A stretch of DNA of 64,000 bases. Source: Ruminococcaceae bacterium UBA1036. GTDB taxonomy: Bacteria > Bacillota > Clostridia > Oscillospirales > Acutalibacteraceae. A program made the position numbers and the translations under genes. This document shows, piece after piece, positions 1 through 10,110 of the stretch. The notes under the pieces are model-generated. The model saw nothing but the letters and a program-made list of their open reading frames with translations. It searched no databases and was not told the DNA's origin. The DNA lies in contig DCEF01000010.1 in NCBI GenBank assembly GCA_002316805.1, positions 186,001 through 250,000 on the forward strand, read 5' to 3'. The stretch's first letter is position 1. Each line of letters starts with the position of its first letter.

Positions 1-175
1 ATCTTGCCAAAAAAGCATCAACTGAACGCGCTTGGTTTTTTGAAAGGAACGTATCAGCACCGCCGGTAACGACACCAACATTCTCTTCATGGCCTTTCTG
101 CATCAAAACAATAACAGTGATAGCAACAGAAAATACCATCAATATAATTCCAAGCACCAACTCTGCGGTAGACAT
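1..175 (-). CDS. secG: SecG preprotein translocase subunit, 3' part cut by window edge
   Basis: The first 58 codons read from an ATG at 175 down to base 1 and give MSTAELVLGIILMVFSVA followed by a second hydrophobic stretch boundary and a glycine-rich 'TGGADTF' segment. This is the usual SecG layout: a short N-terminal membrane helix, then the conserved Gly-rich/F-L-x-K loop before helix two. SecG is a small non-essential partner of SecYE that aids preprotein export. A GGGGG Shine-Dalgarno sequence sits just upstream of the ATG. The gene is too short to appear as a long open frame, and its second helix lies outside the window. Identification rests on length, topology and the loop motif. Confidence 0.85.
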   Translation of the reverse strand, partial: MSTAELVLGIILMVFSVAITVIVLMQKGHEENVGVVTGGADTFLSKNQARSVDAFLAR

Positions 176-276
176 ATCATACCCCCACAATCATGAACTA
201 TTACCAATAAGTGAATAATATCACAAAATGCAATTGTTTGCAAGGATTTTTACTATTTCTTTTTGCCGGTTTGATT

Positions 277-1560
277 TTAAAGCAGCTTTTTAACTTTAAA
301 AGTGCTGTTAAGGACCGCCCAGTTCTGCGGGAAAAATGTATTTACAGTCCAGTAACTTACACCCGCAAGGCCATACCTGTGTGCAAGCTCAAGCTTTGCG
401 CGTATACTGCGCGCGTCTTCAAACCAAACTTTATGCTGTTTCCCGTCCTGTGAATAGTAATTGAAATGCGGCGACTGCGCCTCTTCGTCAAACATAATGC
501 GCGCGCCGACTTTTTTTGCAAGCTCAACGGCGCCGTTATTTGAAAGGGAACGCGCTGCAGTGCCGCGCACAAATGGCAAGGTCCAGTCATATCCGTAATT
601 GGGGATGCCCATAAGGATTTTCTGTGGTGGGATAGCTGTAACCGCATATTTTAAGACCTGCTCTACAAGGTTCAGAGGCGCAACCGGCCTTGCCGGCCCA
701 TACGTATAACCCCACTCATATGTCATGAGTATTACTCTGTCCGCAAGGCTGCCATGCGCTTTATAATCATGCGCCTGATACAGCAGGCCAGGCTGCTCGG
801 CGGAAATTTTCGGCGCCAGCGAAGTAAAAACTTTATATCCAAGCGGGTGGAGTTCCTCTACTGCCCTTTTGAGAAATGCATTATAGTTTTCCCTGTCTTG
901 AGGGTAAATATATTCAAAGTCGATGTTAAGGCCGTAATATTTGTCTTTTCCGCCCAATGCACCTGCAATATTATCGAGAAGTATATTTCCAACTTCCGGA
1001 TCAGAAAGGACGGCGTGGGCAATTTCACCGCTGAAACCCCCTTCAGGCCGAATGTTTGTCACTGACATTATCGGTGCCACGTTCTGCCTGCGGGCGGCAG
1101 CCACGATCCCTGTGTCGTCAACAGATGTGAGGCTTCCATCGGGACGAACCTCATAGCTGAAAACGCTAAGGTAAGTTAATCCCGGAAGCGTCCTTTTCAA
1201 TGTCGAGTCTCCTATTGTAGGGAGGGCATAGCCATTTACCTCAGCTTCACCGAGCATCTCAAGCGTCACAGGAATTGTCAACACCTGCCCTGCCCTGATA
1301 AAATTCGCGTCAGGAATCTGCGGATTGGCCATCTGTATGGCTTCTGCAGTTGTTTCATACATTTTCGCAATTTTCGACAGGCTTTCTCCGGCTTCCACAG
1401 TGTGTGAAACACTCTCTACCGGAATCACAAGTGCCTGCCCGACAACGAGGCTGCCGTCACTGTCAAGCGCGTTGCTGCTGATAATATCGCCTGCAGATAC
1501 GCCGTAACGTTTCGAGATACTGTAAACACTGTCACCTGGACGAACCGTATAAATAACCAA
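277..1560 (-). CDS. LysM-LysM-GH18 spore peptidoglycan hydrolase (SleL/YaaH-like)
   Basis: Two LysM repeats fill the first ~100 residues (YTVRPGDSVYSISKRYGV and HTVEAGESLSKIAKMY), each ending in an IPV motif. A glycoside hydrolase family 18 barrel follows. 'GLNIDFEYI' matches the catalytic DxxDxDxE-type strand of the YaaH/SleL branch, with the acid/base Glu present. Family members are N-acetylglucosaminidases that cleave cortex muropeptides during spore germination; LysM anchors them in the spore coat or cortex. There is no signal peptide, as is usual for proteins made in the mother cell. The start is a TTG with AAAGGGGG upstream. The length of 427 aa is typical. Which spore layer it acts in cannot be read from sequence. 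Confidence 0.85.
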   Translation of the reverse strand: MVIYTVRPGDSVYSISKRYGVSAGDIISSNALDSDGSLVVGQALVIPVESVSHTVEAGESLSKIAKMYETTAEAIQMANPQIPDANFIRAGQVLTIPVTLEMLGEAEVNGYALPTIGDSTLKRTLPGLTYLSVFSYEVRPDGSLTSVDDTGIVAAARRQNVAPIMSVTNIRPEGGFSGEIAHAVLSDPEVGNILLDNIAGALGGKDKYYGLNIDFEYIYPQDRENYNAFLKRAVEELHPLGYKVFTSLAPKISAEQPGLLYQAHDYKAHGSLADRVILMTYEWGYTYGPARPVAPLNLVEQVLKYAVTAIPPQKILMGIPNYGYDWTLPFVRGTAARSLSNNGAVELAKKVGARIMFDEEAQSPHFNYYSQDGKQHKVWFEDARSIRAKLELAHRYGLAGVSYWTVNTFFPQNWAVLNSTFKVKKLL

Positions 1561-1742
1561 AATCGATGTACCCCCTTTGTGGCTTCTTTTTATATGCCAC
1601 TTAGCTCTATTCCAGTATATGCCATTAAAGCCAGCTTAATGGGGACATCATATATTTCTTTTTTACCGCGAATATCCGGCGGCATAATGGGAACATTATC
1701 TATTGGACAGTACAGTTGTTTGCGTTTGCCTCTGTGCAGTCC

Positions 1743-1779
1743 CGCCGCAGGAATTTATTCGTTTCCTGCGGCGTTTTTT
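1743..1779 (+). terminator. Strong hairpin with U-tract on the plus strand
   Basis: An 11-bp perfect stem (CGCCGCAGGAA paired with TTCCTGCGGCG, 8-9 nt loop) is followed on the plus strand by TTTTTTAT. It abuts the 3' end of the minus-strand topoisomerase A gene, whose own transcript would meet the stem without a following U-tract. It may act in both directions or stop antisense transcription entering that gene. Confidence 0.6.
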
Positions 1780-3994
1780 ATAAAAAAGCCAGCTGTTCGC
1801 CCTGAGGGGGCATTGAGCCGGAAGATGGAACCTTCTTGCGGTAGCGGTCTGGCTTTTCAAGCATGCCTTCCTCATAGCGGCAAACTTTCACAAGGCGTGC
1901 ATTGCGGCGAAGCGTCATAACAAGGCTGCCCTGTGCGCTGCGTGTAGATTTTGCCGCGACCGCACCTGAATGAACAAGCAGCATCCTTCCCTGCGATGAA
2001 GTCAGCATAAATTCACAGTCTTCCGTTATCTGGCAGCACCCGGCAAGCGGTGAATTTGCATTGTAGGCATTAATCAATTTTTTCCTGTTTGTCTTTGTTT
2101 TATAAGCGGAAAGTGTTATTTTTACGCCTTTTCCATTTTCAAAGAATAGCACTATACTCCCTGCATAGTCTGACGTTACCGCCATATAGACCGGATTTTC
2201 TCCATCATCCATACCAAGTTTTGCCGGAATATATTCGCCGAGGACGCTGGCTTTAGAATCGTCGAAATCAGACACTTTAGCCTTATAAACAGCACATTTG
2301 TCTGTAAAAAACAAGAGGCTGGCAGAGTTGCTGCTCTCAACATGCTGTATTACTTCGTCGCCGTCTTTCAGCTTCTGGTCACCGCTCATGCGCAGCGACT
2401 GAGGGGTGATTTTCTTGAAATAGCCATCTTTTGTAAAGAACAGGTGAACGGCGTAGTCAGGGACATCTTCCTGCTCTTCGTCAAGCTCATTTTCGTAAAC
2501 GATGATTGAACGCCGTGGCTGGCCGTATTTTTTTGCAACCTCACTCAGCTCTGACAGGATAATTTTCCGTATTTCATCGTCACTGCCAAGGATTTTCTGC
2601 AGTCTGCCTATCTTTTCCTCAACTTCGCCTGTTTCTGCCGTGCGCTTCATTATATATTCACGGTTAAGATGGCGGAGCTTGATTTCCGCTACATATTCCG
2701 CCTGTTTCTCGTCGATGCCAAACCCTATCATCAGATTTGGGACAACATCGGCTTCTTCTTCGGTTTTGCGGATAATAGCGATTGCCTTGTCTATATCAAG
2801 CAAAATTGCCTGCAGACCTTTGAGCATGTGCAGCCTTTCCTGCAGGTTCTTAAGGTCGAAAGCCGTCCTCCGGCGAACACACGATATACGGAACTTTGTC
2901 CATTCGTCAAGTATTTCGCGTATGCCCATCACACGCGGGGCACCGTTTACAAGCACATTAAAGTTGCACGAAAAGCTGTCTTCAAGAGGTGTCATGCGGA
3001 ACAGTTTTTTCATCAGGCGGTCTGGGTCTGCGCCGCGCTTTAAATCTATGGTTATTTTCAGCCCTGCAAGGCCTGTTTCGTCACGTATATCCGAAATCTC
3101 CCGTATTTTGCTTTGCTTTACAAGCTCCACTGTTTTCTCAATAATTGCCTCAACAGTGGTTGTCGGAGGGATTTGCGTTATATCTATGCAGTTCGCGTCC
3201 TTGTCATACGAGTAACGCGCGCGCACCTTAACAGGTCCCTTGCCTGTGCGATATATTTTTTCAAGCGCCTGCCGGTCGTAGATTATCTCACCGCCACCAG
3301 GAAAATCAGGTGCAGGCAAGGTTGAAAATATGTCGTGCTCATGATTGCGGATACATGCCACAGCCGTCCTGCAGACTTCCGCAAGGTTAAAAGAGCAGAT
3401 AGAGCTCGCCATGCCCACAGCTATGCCAGTATTGGCGTTTACAAGGACAGACGGAAAAGTTACCGGGAAAAGCGCAGGTTCTTTTGTGGTGTTGTCATAA
3501 TTATCCACAAAATCAACTGTATCTTTTTCTATGTCCCGGAAGAGCTCCTGGCATAACGGGTCAAGTTTTGCTTCAGTATAGCGTGATGCGGCGCATGCCA
3601 TATCTCGTGAATAGAATTTGCCAAAATTTCCTTTTGAATCCACATACGGATGCAGAAGCGCCTCATATCCGCGGCTCAAACGCACCATCGTATCATAAAT
3701 GGCGGCCTCGCCGTGTGGGTTGAGTTTCATTGTCTGGCCTACTATATTTGAGCTTTTTGTCCTTGTAAGTCCAAGAAGCCCCATTTTATACATTGTATAT
3801 AAAAGCTTCCGATGCGACGGCTTAAAGCCGTCAATCTCAGGGATCGCGCGCGACAGGATAACGCTTACAGCATAAGGCATATAATTTTTTTCAAGCGTGT
3901 CCGTGATCTGCTGCTGCACAACTTTTCCTGCGCCCTCAATAACTCCATGCACTTTCGGGCGGCTTACATGCCTCTCCGAACGCGATTTTTTCAT
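1778..3994 (-). CDS. Type IIA DNA topoisomerase subunit A (divergent ParC/GyrA paralogue)
   Basis: This 738-aa protein has the GyrA/ParC breakage-reunion fold: 'IDGFKPSHRKLLYTM' near residue 55, 'HGEAAIYDTMVRL' at about 94, and catalytic Tyr139 in 'AASRYTEAKL'. It would cut and rejoin DNA as the A subunit of an A2B2 topoisomerase with the neighbouring ATPase gene, 42 bp upstream in the same operon. The stretch before the catalytic Tyr is about two residues longer than in GyrA. The position equivalent to E. coli GyrA Ser83 is Ala, an intrinsic difference at the quinolone contact site. A C-terminal half of reduced beta-pinwheel similarity ends in a basic tail. Clostridia often carry such a pair beside true gyrase. 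Whether it is the sole decatenase is unknown, so no parC symbol is assigned. Confidence 0.85.
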   Translation of the reverse strand: MKKSRSERHVSRPKVHGVIEGAGKVVQQQITDTLEKNYMPYAVSVILSRAIPEIDGFKPSHRKLLYTMYKMGLLGLTRTKSSNIVGQTMKLNPHGEAAIYDTMVRLSRGYEALLHPYVDSKGNFGKFYSRDMACAASRYTEAKLDPLCQELFRDIEKDTVDFVDNYDNTTKEPALFPVTFPSVLVNANTGIAVGMASSICSFNLAEVCRTAVACIRNHEHDIFSTLPAPDFPGGGEIIYDRQALEKIYRTGKGPVKVRARYSYDKDANCIDITQIPPTTTVEAIIEKTVELVKQSKIREISDIRDETGLAGLKITIDLKRGADPDRLMKKLFRMTPLEDSFSCNFNVLVNGAPRVMGIREILDEWTKFRISCVRRRTAFDLKNLQERLHMLKGLQAILLDIDKAIAIIRKTEEEADVVPNLMIGFGIDEKQAEYVAEIKLRHLNREYIMKRTAETGEVEEKIGRLQKILGSDDEIRKIILSELSEVAKKYGQPRRSIIVYENELDEEQEDVPDYAVHLFFTKDGYFKKITPQSLRMSGDQKLKDGDEVIQHVESSNSASLLFFTDKCAVYKAKVSDFDDSKASVLGEYIPAKLGMDDGENPVYMAVTSDYAGSIVLFFENGKGVKITLSAYKTKTNRKKLINAYNANSPLAGCCQITEDCEFMLTSSQGRMLLVHSGAVAAKSTRSAQGSLVMTLRRNARLVKVCRYEEGMLEKPDRYRKKVPSSGSMPPQGEQLAFL

Positions 3995-4036
3995 ATTTTT
4001 TCAGCCCCTAAACTTTGAAAATCTCTCAGACGTTGC

Positions 4037-6019
4037 TCAACTCAAATCCGCCAGTTCAATGTACCTATACCCGTTTTCGGCTATATAGCCCTTTCTGCCG
4101 TTCAGGTTATTGCCAAGCAGAAGGTCAAACATTCTGCTTGTCTGTTCTACATCAGCAGGCATAACCTGAATAAGGCGGCGGGTTGCGGGGTTCATCGTAG
4201 TGAGGTTCATCATGTCAGGCTCATTTTCGCCGAGACCTTTGGAACGCTGAATTGTAAATTTTCTTCCTTCGAGTTTTTTCAGGAACATATCCTTCTCTTT
4301 TTCAGTGTACGCAAAATAAGTCTCATCTTTTGTCTGTATCTCGAAAAGTGGCGACTCAGCAATGAACACCTTCCCCTGCTCAATTAATGTCGGTGTGAGC
4401 CTGTAAAGCATCGTAAGCAGAAGCGTGCGTATCTGATACCCATCGACGTCTGCATCTGTGCACAATATAATCTTGTTCCAGCGCAGGGATTCCATGTTGA
4501 ACGATGAAAGGTCTTTATTTGCCTTTGCTTTAACCTGCACACCACATCCGAGGACCTTTATAAGGTCTGTGATGATGTCGCTTTTAAAAATCTTATCATA
4601 GTCTGCTTTAAGGCAGTTAAGGATTTTACCGCGTATTGGCATGATTGCCTGAAAGTTAGGGTCGCGCGCCTGTTTGCATGCGCCAAGTGCAGAGTCGCCC
4701 TCCACTATGAAAATTTCCCTTTCTTTTACATCTTTGCTCCGGCAGTCAACGAATTTGGCTACGCGGCTTGTCATATCCATATTTCCTGAAAGTTTTTTCT
4801 TTATTGTCTGCCTTGTCCGCTCCGCGTCTTCACGGCTGCGTTTATTTACAAGCACCTGCATGGAAATTTTTTCAGCGTCAAGCGGATTTTCGATAAAATA
4901 GATTTCAAGCTGATGGCGGAGTACATCCGTCATCGCCTCCTGAATTCCTTTATTTGTAATTGCCTTTTTAGTCTGGTTTTCATAGGAAGTGCGGTTAGAA
5001 AAAGAAGATATAATCAGTATCAGACAGTCCTGCACATCATTAAAAGTGATTTTGCTTTCTTTTTTATTGTATTTTCCGTTTTGCTTAAGGTAGGAATCTA
5101 TCTGGTAAACAAAAGCGTTGCGGGCTGCCTTGTCTGGCGCGCCCCCATGCTCAAGCCAGCTTGAATTATGGTAATACTCAATTGACGGGTTCTTGTTTGA
5201 AAAAGCTACAGCAATATTCATTTTAACGTTATATTCCGGCTTGTCACTGCGGTCGCGCACGCGGCGCTGCGCCTGCCAATACTGCACTGGAGTTAAAAAA
5301 TCACTCCCTGCAATCTCTTTGGCATGGTCAACGATGCCATTTTGGTAAAGAAATTTTTGCTCCGCAAAGCTTCCATCCTCCTTACGGCTGCGGAAGATAA
5401 AGCTGATTCCGTCATTTACTATCGCCTGCCGTTTAAGTGTGTCGCAGTAATATTCATCCGGAACATGTATATCGGTAAATACCGAAATATCAGGCTTCCA
5501 ACGTATCTTTGTGCCCGTGTCTGTCCCAGAATATTTCTTTTTTTTAAGCCCGCCGATATTCTTCCCATGCTCAAAATGAAGTGTATAACACATACCGTCA
5601 CGGTGAATCTCAGTATCCATATATTCCGATGCATACTGCGTCGAGCAAAGCCCCAGGCCATTCAGCCCAAGTGAGTACTCATAGCTTTCATTTTCATCGT
5701 TGTTATATTTTCCACCGGCATAAAGCTCGCAGAAAACGAGCTCCCAGTTCCAACGCTGTTCTGAATGGTTATATTCTACAGGAATCCCACGGCCGCTGTC
5801 ATTCACCTCAACAGAATCATCACTGTACTTTGTAACAACGATTTGCTTTCCAAATCCTTCACGCGCTTCATCAATCGAATTTGATATTATTTCAAGGATT
5901 GAATGCTCGCATCCTTCAAGGCCGTCTGAGCCAAAAATAACAGCCGGCCTCTGCCTTACACGGTCAGCACCTTTCAGGCTTGAGATACTTTCATTACCAT
6001 ATTCTTTTTTTGATGTCAT
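4037..6019 (-). CDS. Type IIA DNA topoisomerase subunit B (divergent ParE/GyrB paralogue)
   Basis: This 660-aa GHKL ATPase/TOPRIM protein shows 'ILEIISNSIDEA' (residues 41-52, catalytic Glu and Mg-binding Asn), 'NDSGRGIPV' near 73, 'GLNGLGLCSTQYAS' (ATP lid), the TOPRIM Glu in 'VEGDSALGA', and the metal-binding 'DADVDG'. It supplies the ATP-driven gate for the A subunit encoded directly downstream. The QRSKGLGE-type motif near the C-terminus is also present. The ATP-lid sequence differs from the usual G-L-H-G-V-G pattern, in keeping with a paralogue rather than housekeeping GyrB. The ATG start and co-directional spacing support a two-gene operon. Confidence 0.88.
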   Translation of the reverse strand: MTSKKEYGNESISSLKGADRVRQRPAVIFGSDGLEGCEHSILEIISNSIDEAREGFGKQIVVTKYSDDSVEVNDSGRGIPVEYNHSEQRWNWELVFCELYAGGKYNNDENESYEYSLGLNGLGLCSTQYASEYMDTEIHRDGMCYTLHFEHGKNIGGLKKKKYSGTDTGTKIRWKPDISVFTDIHVPDEYYCDTLKRQAIVNDGISFIFRSRKEDGSFAEQKFLYQNGIVDHAKEIAGSDFLTPVQYWQAQRRVRDRSDKPEYNVKMNIAVAFSNKNPSIEYYHNSSWLEHGGAPDKAARNAFVYQIDSYLKQNGKYNKKESKITFNDVQDCLILIISSFSNRTSYENQTKKAITNKGIQEAMTDVLRHQLEIYFIENPLDAEKISMQVLVNKRSREDAERTRQTIKKKLSGNMDMTSRVAKFVDCRSKDVKEREIFIVEGDSALGACKQARDPNFQAIMPIRGKILNCLKADYDKIFKSDIITDLIKVLGCGVQVKAKANKDLSSFNMESLRWNKIILCTDADVDGYQIRTLLLTMLYRLTPTLIEQGKVFIAESPLFEIQTKDETYFAYTEKEKDMFLKKLEGRKFTIQRSKGLGENEPDMMNLTTMNPATRRLIQVMPADVEQTSRMFDLLLGNNLNGRKGYIAENGYRYIELADLS

Positions 6020-6068
6020 ACTGTTTCCTCCGCTGAGAACATATTGTGCCGCATGATTTTTAACTTTT

Positions 6069-6091
6069 CATAATGCATACAGAGCATTATG
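6069..6091. other. Perfect 8-bp inverted repeat between ftsH and topoisomerase B genes
   Basis: CATAATGC and GCATTATG flank a 7-nt loop in the 193-bp gap. There is no U-tract of note on either strand, so a terminator role is weak. It could be an operator or an RNA processing hairpin. The rest of the gap shows nothing further. Confidence 0.35.
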
Positions 6092-6212
6092 ATTAGCGGC
6101 AAAAAAAGTCTGCCGGGCAACAATTTTCCGAACGCCTTGTGCATCTGAAAATCGGTACCCAGCAGGGCACAGTGAAAAAAGAATGCCTATTCATTTCCTT
6201 TAAGGTTTTAAA

Positions 6213-8141
6213 TTATTGGGCAGGCTGCGGGTCTGGCTGCACCTGCGGCGGTGTTGGCTGCGGCGGTGTCCCTCCCGAACTGCCTGATTCTGCCGGTATC
6301 TCGTCTTCCTTCATCAGGTTTGCAAACTCATCGCCATCCATCTTTTCATTTTCGAAAAGATATTTTGCAACGCGGTGTAGCTGCGGCATATGAGCCTTAA
6401 GGATTTCTTCAGCTTTATGGTAAGCCTGTGTCATCATACGTTTTATTTCGCGGTCTATCGCACATGATGTAGCTTCCGAATAATCACGGATATGACCCAT
6501 ATCGCGCCCAAGGAACGGCTCGCTTTCGTCCCTACCATAAGTTATAGGCCCAAGCTCTTTGGACATGCCATATTTTGCAATCATGCTGTGTGCGAGTTTT
6601 GTCGCCCTCTCAATATCATTTGAAGCACCAGTTGAAATATCGTCAAGATTAAGTGACTCCGACACACGGCCACCAAGAAGCACCACAAGTGTTTCTTCCA
6701 TTTCGCGGCGGGTACGGTATGACCTGTCTTCTGTTGGTATCTGCATAGTATAACCGCCTGCCATGCCGCGCGGAATAATAGAAATCTGATGGACAGGATC
6801 CTGCATCGGGCAGTAATACGTCACGACCGCATGCCCCGCCTCATGGTAAGAAGTGAGCTTCTTTTCCTTTTCCGTCATCACATGGCTTTTCTTTTCAGTG
6901 CCCATCACGACTTTTACAGTTGCTTCCTCAATCTCAGCCATTGTAATAGCTTTGAGATTTTTCCTCGCTGCAAGCAGCGCCGATTCATTGAGCAGATTTT
7001 CAAGGTCCGCACCTGTGAACCCTGCTGTTGATTTCGCTATTATACTGAGGTCAACATCAGGTGCAAGTGGTTTATTCCGCGAATGCACCTTAAGGATAGC
7101 CTCCCTACCCTTTATATCAGGGTAACCTACCATAACCTGGCGGTCAAAGCGTCCTGGCCTCATAAGAGCCGGGTCGAGGATATCCGGGCGGTTTGTGGCG
7201 GCAATCATGATAACGCCCTCGTTGGCACCGAACCCATCCATCTCAACAAGAAGCTGGTTCAGCGTCTGTTCACGCTCATCATGCCCGCCGCCAAGGCCGG
7301 CTCCACGCTGACGCCCAACAGCATCAATTTCATCTATGAATACAATGCACGGTGCATTTTTCTTTGCCTGATCAAAAAGGTCACGCACACGCGAAGCACC
7401 AACACCTACGAACATCTCGACAAAGTCAGAGCCTGAAATTGAGAAAAACGGCACGCCGGCTTCGCCAGCCACAGCCCGAGCAAGCAGTGTCTTACCTGTC
7501 CCCGGAGGGCCTACAAGCAACACACCTTTAGGAATTCGCGCACCGAGTTCATTGTATTTTCGCGGATTTTTTAAAAATTCGACAATTTCGCGCAGTTCTT
7601 CTTTTTCTTCATCTTCACCGGCAACATCGGCAAACGTAGTTTTGCGTTTCTCATCTGCCATCTGCTTTATTTTCGCCTTGCCGAAGCTCATCTGCTTCCC
7701 GGTATCCCCAAGTGTTGTATTCATGTGCTTCATCATGAGCCACCAGAAAACGCCGAACAAAACAAACGTCAACAAAACAGGCAGAAACCCGGAAGTAAAC
7801 CACGAAGAGTCCGCCGGGCGGTTCCAATTATAAGACATACGCGTATTGGGGTGCGCTTTATTGTATTGCTGCACATAAGGCCGTATGTCTTCAATCATCT
7901 GACCGGCGTTAGGAGCAACATAAGAAATCTGCTTGCCGTCGTTCAGCGTGATTGACATATCGCCGCTTCCAAGGTCCAGTGTATACTGTGAAACTTTCTG
8001 ATCCTGAAAATAGTAAACTATTTCAGAATACTTATGGGTCACTTCTGCCGGCTTGGAAAAAACCGTTACCAGAAGGATCATCAAAAGCACCGGAATGCCG
8101 ATGAAAAGTGCGATATTTTTTAATGCTTTTTTGTTATCCAA
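6213..8141 (-). CDS. ftsH: ATP-dependent zinc metalloprotease FtsH
   Basis: FtsH is a membrane-anchored hexameric AAA+ protease that degrades misfolded membrane proteins and short-lived regulators. The 642-aa product has helix one at residues 9-28, an extracytoplasmic domain, helix two at about 116-136, Walker A GPPGTGKT at 211-218, Walker B 'IVFIDEIDA', the SRH segment 'RPGRFDR' near 328, and the zinc site HEAGH at 433-437. The C-terminus ends in a low-complexity Gly/Pro/Gln tail. It lies 7 bp after hpt in the conserved tilS-hpt-ftsH order of Firmicutes and is probably co-transcribed with it. Confidence 0.97.
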   Translation of the reverse strand: MDNKKALKNIALFIGIPVLLMILLVTVFSKPAEVTHKYSEIVYYFQDQKVSQYTLDLGSGDMSITLNDGKQISYVAPNAGQMIEDIRPYVQQYNKAHPNTRMSYNWNRPADSSWFTSGFLPVLLTFVLFGVFWWLMMKHMNTTLGDTGKQMSFGKAKIKQMADEKRKTTFADVAGEDEEKEELREIVEFLKNPRKYNELGARIPKGVLLVGPPGTGKTLLARAVAGEAGVPFFSISGSDFVEMFVGVGASRVRDLFDQAKKNAPCIVFIDEIDAVGRQRGAGLGGGHDEREQTLNQLLVEMDGFGANEGVIMIAATNRPDILDPALMRPGRFDRQVMVGYPDIKGREAILKVHSRNKPLAPDVDLSIIAKSTAGFTGADLENLLNESALLAARKNLKAITMAEIEEATVKVVMGTEKKSHVMTEKEKKLTSYHEAGHAVVTYYCPMQDPVHQISIIPRGMAGGYTMQIPTEDRSYRTRREMEETLVVLLGGRVSESLNLDDISTGASNDIERATKLAHSMIAKYGMSKELGPITYGRDESEPFLGRDMGHIRDYSEATSCAIDREIKRMMTQAYHKAEEILKAHMPQLHRVAKYLFENEKMDGDEFANLMKEDEIPAESGSSGGTPPQPTPPQVQPDPQPAQ

Positions 8142-8148
8142 AAGCGAT

Positions 8149-8724
8149 TCACTCCTTATTTGTCCCGCCTACACCGGCATTGCTGTAAATCTCCGGTTTC
8201 AGGACTCCTACAAACGGCAGATTGCGGTATTTTTCCGCATAATCAAGGCCATATCCAACAATAAATTTATCCGGCACAACCGAACCCACATAGTCTGCTT
8301 CTACTTTTACAGTGCGGCGGTCCGGCTTGTCGAAAAGAGTGCAAAGGCGGAGACTTTTAGGCGAACGAGCCTTCAGCAGTTTCCAGATATAGCTTAAGGT
8401 AAGGCCACTGTCGAGTATATCCTCAACTACAAGGACGTCCCAGTTTTTAAGGTCAAGGTCAAGATCCTTGATGATTTTTACAACGCCTGAAGTTTTAACA
8501 CCGGAACCATAGCTGGAAACCGCCATGAAATCTATGCTACAGGGAATTGAAATAGCCCTCATTAAATCGGTCATAAAAACAACCGAGCCTTTAAGGATAC
8601 TTACCATCAGAAGATTTTTCCCTTCGTACTCTTTGCTAATGCGTGCACCCATGCTATGCACAATCTCTGCCAGTTTTTCCTTGCTGAAAAGGATTTCCTC
8701 AATATCATCTTCCATGCTATGCAC
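8149..8724 (-). CDS. hpt: Hypoxanthine phosphoribosyltransferase
   Basis: This enzyme converts hypoxanthine or guanine and PRPP to IMP or GMP (purine salvage, cytosol). The PRPP loop is clear in '[17 protein letters not shown]', and '[10 protein letters not shown]' gives the flexible catalytic loop. A GTG start is chosen because AAGGAG, embedded in the last codons of tilS, lies 12 bp upstream. An in-frame ATG nine bases later is too far from any Shine-Dalgarno. The 191-aa length is slightly long for the family because of the N-terminal extension. In other Firmicutes the product partners with TilS and FtsH in an operon of this order. Confidence 0.95.
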   Translation of the reverse strand: MHSMEDDIEEILFSKEKLAEIVHSMGARISKEYEGKNLLMVSILKGSVVFMTDLMRAISIPCSIDFMAVSSYGSGVKTSGVVKIIKDLDLDLKNWDVLVVEDILDSGLTLSYIWKLLKARSPKSLRLCTLFDKPDRRTVKVEADYVGSVVPDKFIVGYGLDYAEKYRNLPFVGVLKPEIYSNAGVGGTNKE

Positions 8725-8727
8725 TGT

Positions 8728-10110
8728 CTACCTGCACTCCTTAATTATTATTTCTGCAATGTTTTTCGTATTCTCTGATACACAGGCTTCCTGTGAAACG
8801 CCGAAACCCTCTACCCATACGATTTTATCACCGCATTGAAAGACTGCCCTGTGGCACCGCTCCATTACAGGAACCTTTGCTTCGTTGAAAAGTTTTTTCA
8901 GCGTTTTTTTTACACCTCGGCGGGCAGGACGATATGCGTCTCCGGGCCGTCTGCTCCTTACGAGCTTATTCATACTAAGTATTGTATCATAGTTGATAAG
9001 ATTATTAAACAATAATTTATTAATTTTCTGATGCTTTTCCATGGCCTCAGCGGAAACCTTATGCAGCTCAAAGCTTCTTCCATCAGGCAAAACCGCCCCA
9101 TTCAGTGAAAATGGCACACTCCATTCGGCGCAATCATCATACTGCTGAATTCCCACAAAAAAAGTATTTCCTGAAACTGCACACTGTATCCTACCTGGGC
9201 ATGTTACAGAACCAGCGCCCGAATTTATAATACGTTCCACTGCGGCAATATGGTTGAAATCAGACCGCGATTTTTTCATCTTGCCGAAAATAATGGAAAT
9301 TGCGTGCAGCAAAACCGCATGCGGCATTTGCTGAAGCTCATCGAGCCGATAGCCGCCGCCTTTCAGCAAGGCTTTCCGCAGGCCCTCCAATGCAAGGCTG
9401 TCAAGATATTCCTCATCGCTGCGCAGAATATATGAGGCACGTGCTGCTGAATTTTCAAACTCCGGATTGATTTCACGCAGCACTGGCATAACATGTAGCC
9501 GGATTTTATTGCGCGCGAAGCTGTCGTCAAAATTAGTGCGGTCTGTCACATACTGCAAACCGTAAAATTTGCAATATTCCTCCACTTCCCCACGCGTGAT
9601 GCCTATTATTGGCCTTATAATATTGCCGCGCACCGGTGGTATGCCGCAAAGCCCTTTTGCGCCGGCGCCTTTCGCAAAATTCATGAGCGATGTTTCGGCG
9701 CTGTCAGAAAGAGTATGCGCTGTCGCAATGCGGCCGTTTTCCCCGCATAGGCTGCGAAAAAAAGAGTAACGGACATTCCGCCCACATTCTTCAATACCCT
9801 GGGAATTCTGCCGTGCAATGCTGCGCACATCAGCATTGAGCACATGAATAGGTATGCTGTAATTTTCGCAGAAGCTCCTTACGAACTGTTCGTCTGAGTC
9901 GGCATCTTTGCCCCTAAGGCCATGGTTAACATGTGCAGCTGTAAGTTTTATGCCATACTCAGAAGCATGGCGGAAAAGAAAATGTGTCATTGTGACTGAG
10001 TCAGCACCACCTGAAAGGCCGGCCACAACAGTGCAGCCTCGCGGAAGCATACCCCATTCATGAATTGTACTGCTGATTTTTCTCTCAATGGTCTCAACGC
10101 CTTTATTCAC
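8728..10110 (-). CDS. tilS: tRNA(Ile)-lysidine synthetase
   Basis: TilS adenylates C34 of tRNA-Ile(CAU) and replaces the C2 oxygen with lysine, so that the tRNA reads AUA. The ATP-pyrophosphatase P-loop is 'GLSGGADSVTM', followed by 'HVNHGLRG' and 'GRNVRYSFF', the usual TilS N-type motifs. The C-terminal half contains the 'RSRRPGDAYRP' motif of the TilS C domain. A GTG at 10110 is preferred: AGGAGGT lies 8 bp upstream, and this start overlaps the dnaB stop by 8 bp. The open frame upstream of it is only dnaB read out of frame. About 460 aa, normal for the family. Confidence 0.94.
   Translation of the reverse strand: MNKGVETIERKISSTIHEWGMLPRGCTVVAGLSGGADSVTMTHFLFRHASEYGIKLTAAHVNHGLRGKDADSDEQFVRSFCENYSIPIHVLNADVRSIARQNSQGIEECGRNVRYSFFRSLCGENGRIATAHTLSDSAETSLMNFAKGAGAKGLCGIPPVRGNIIRPIIGITRGEVEEYCKFYGLQYVTDRTNFDDSFARNKIRLHVMPVLREINPEFENSAARASYILRSDEEYLDSLALEGLRKALLKGGGYRLDELQQMPHAVLLHAISIIFGKMKKSRSDFNHIAAVERIINSGAGSVTCPGRIQCAVSGNTFFVGIQQYDDCAEWSVPFSLNGAVLPDGRSFELHKVSAEAMEKHQKINKLLFNNLINYDTILSMNKLVRSRRPGDAYRPARRGVKKTLKKLFNEAKVPVMERCHRAVFQCGDKIVWVEGFGVSQEACVSENTKNIAEIIIKECR

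Noticed and set aside
2502..3215. A 237-codon open frame antisense to the topoisomerase A gene
   Set aside because: It has no ribosome site or recognisable domain and mirrors codon bias of a clear gene on the other strand.
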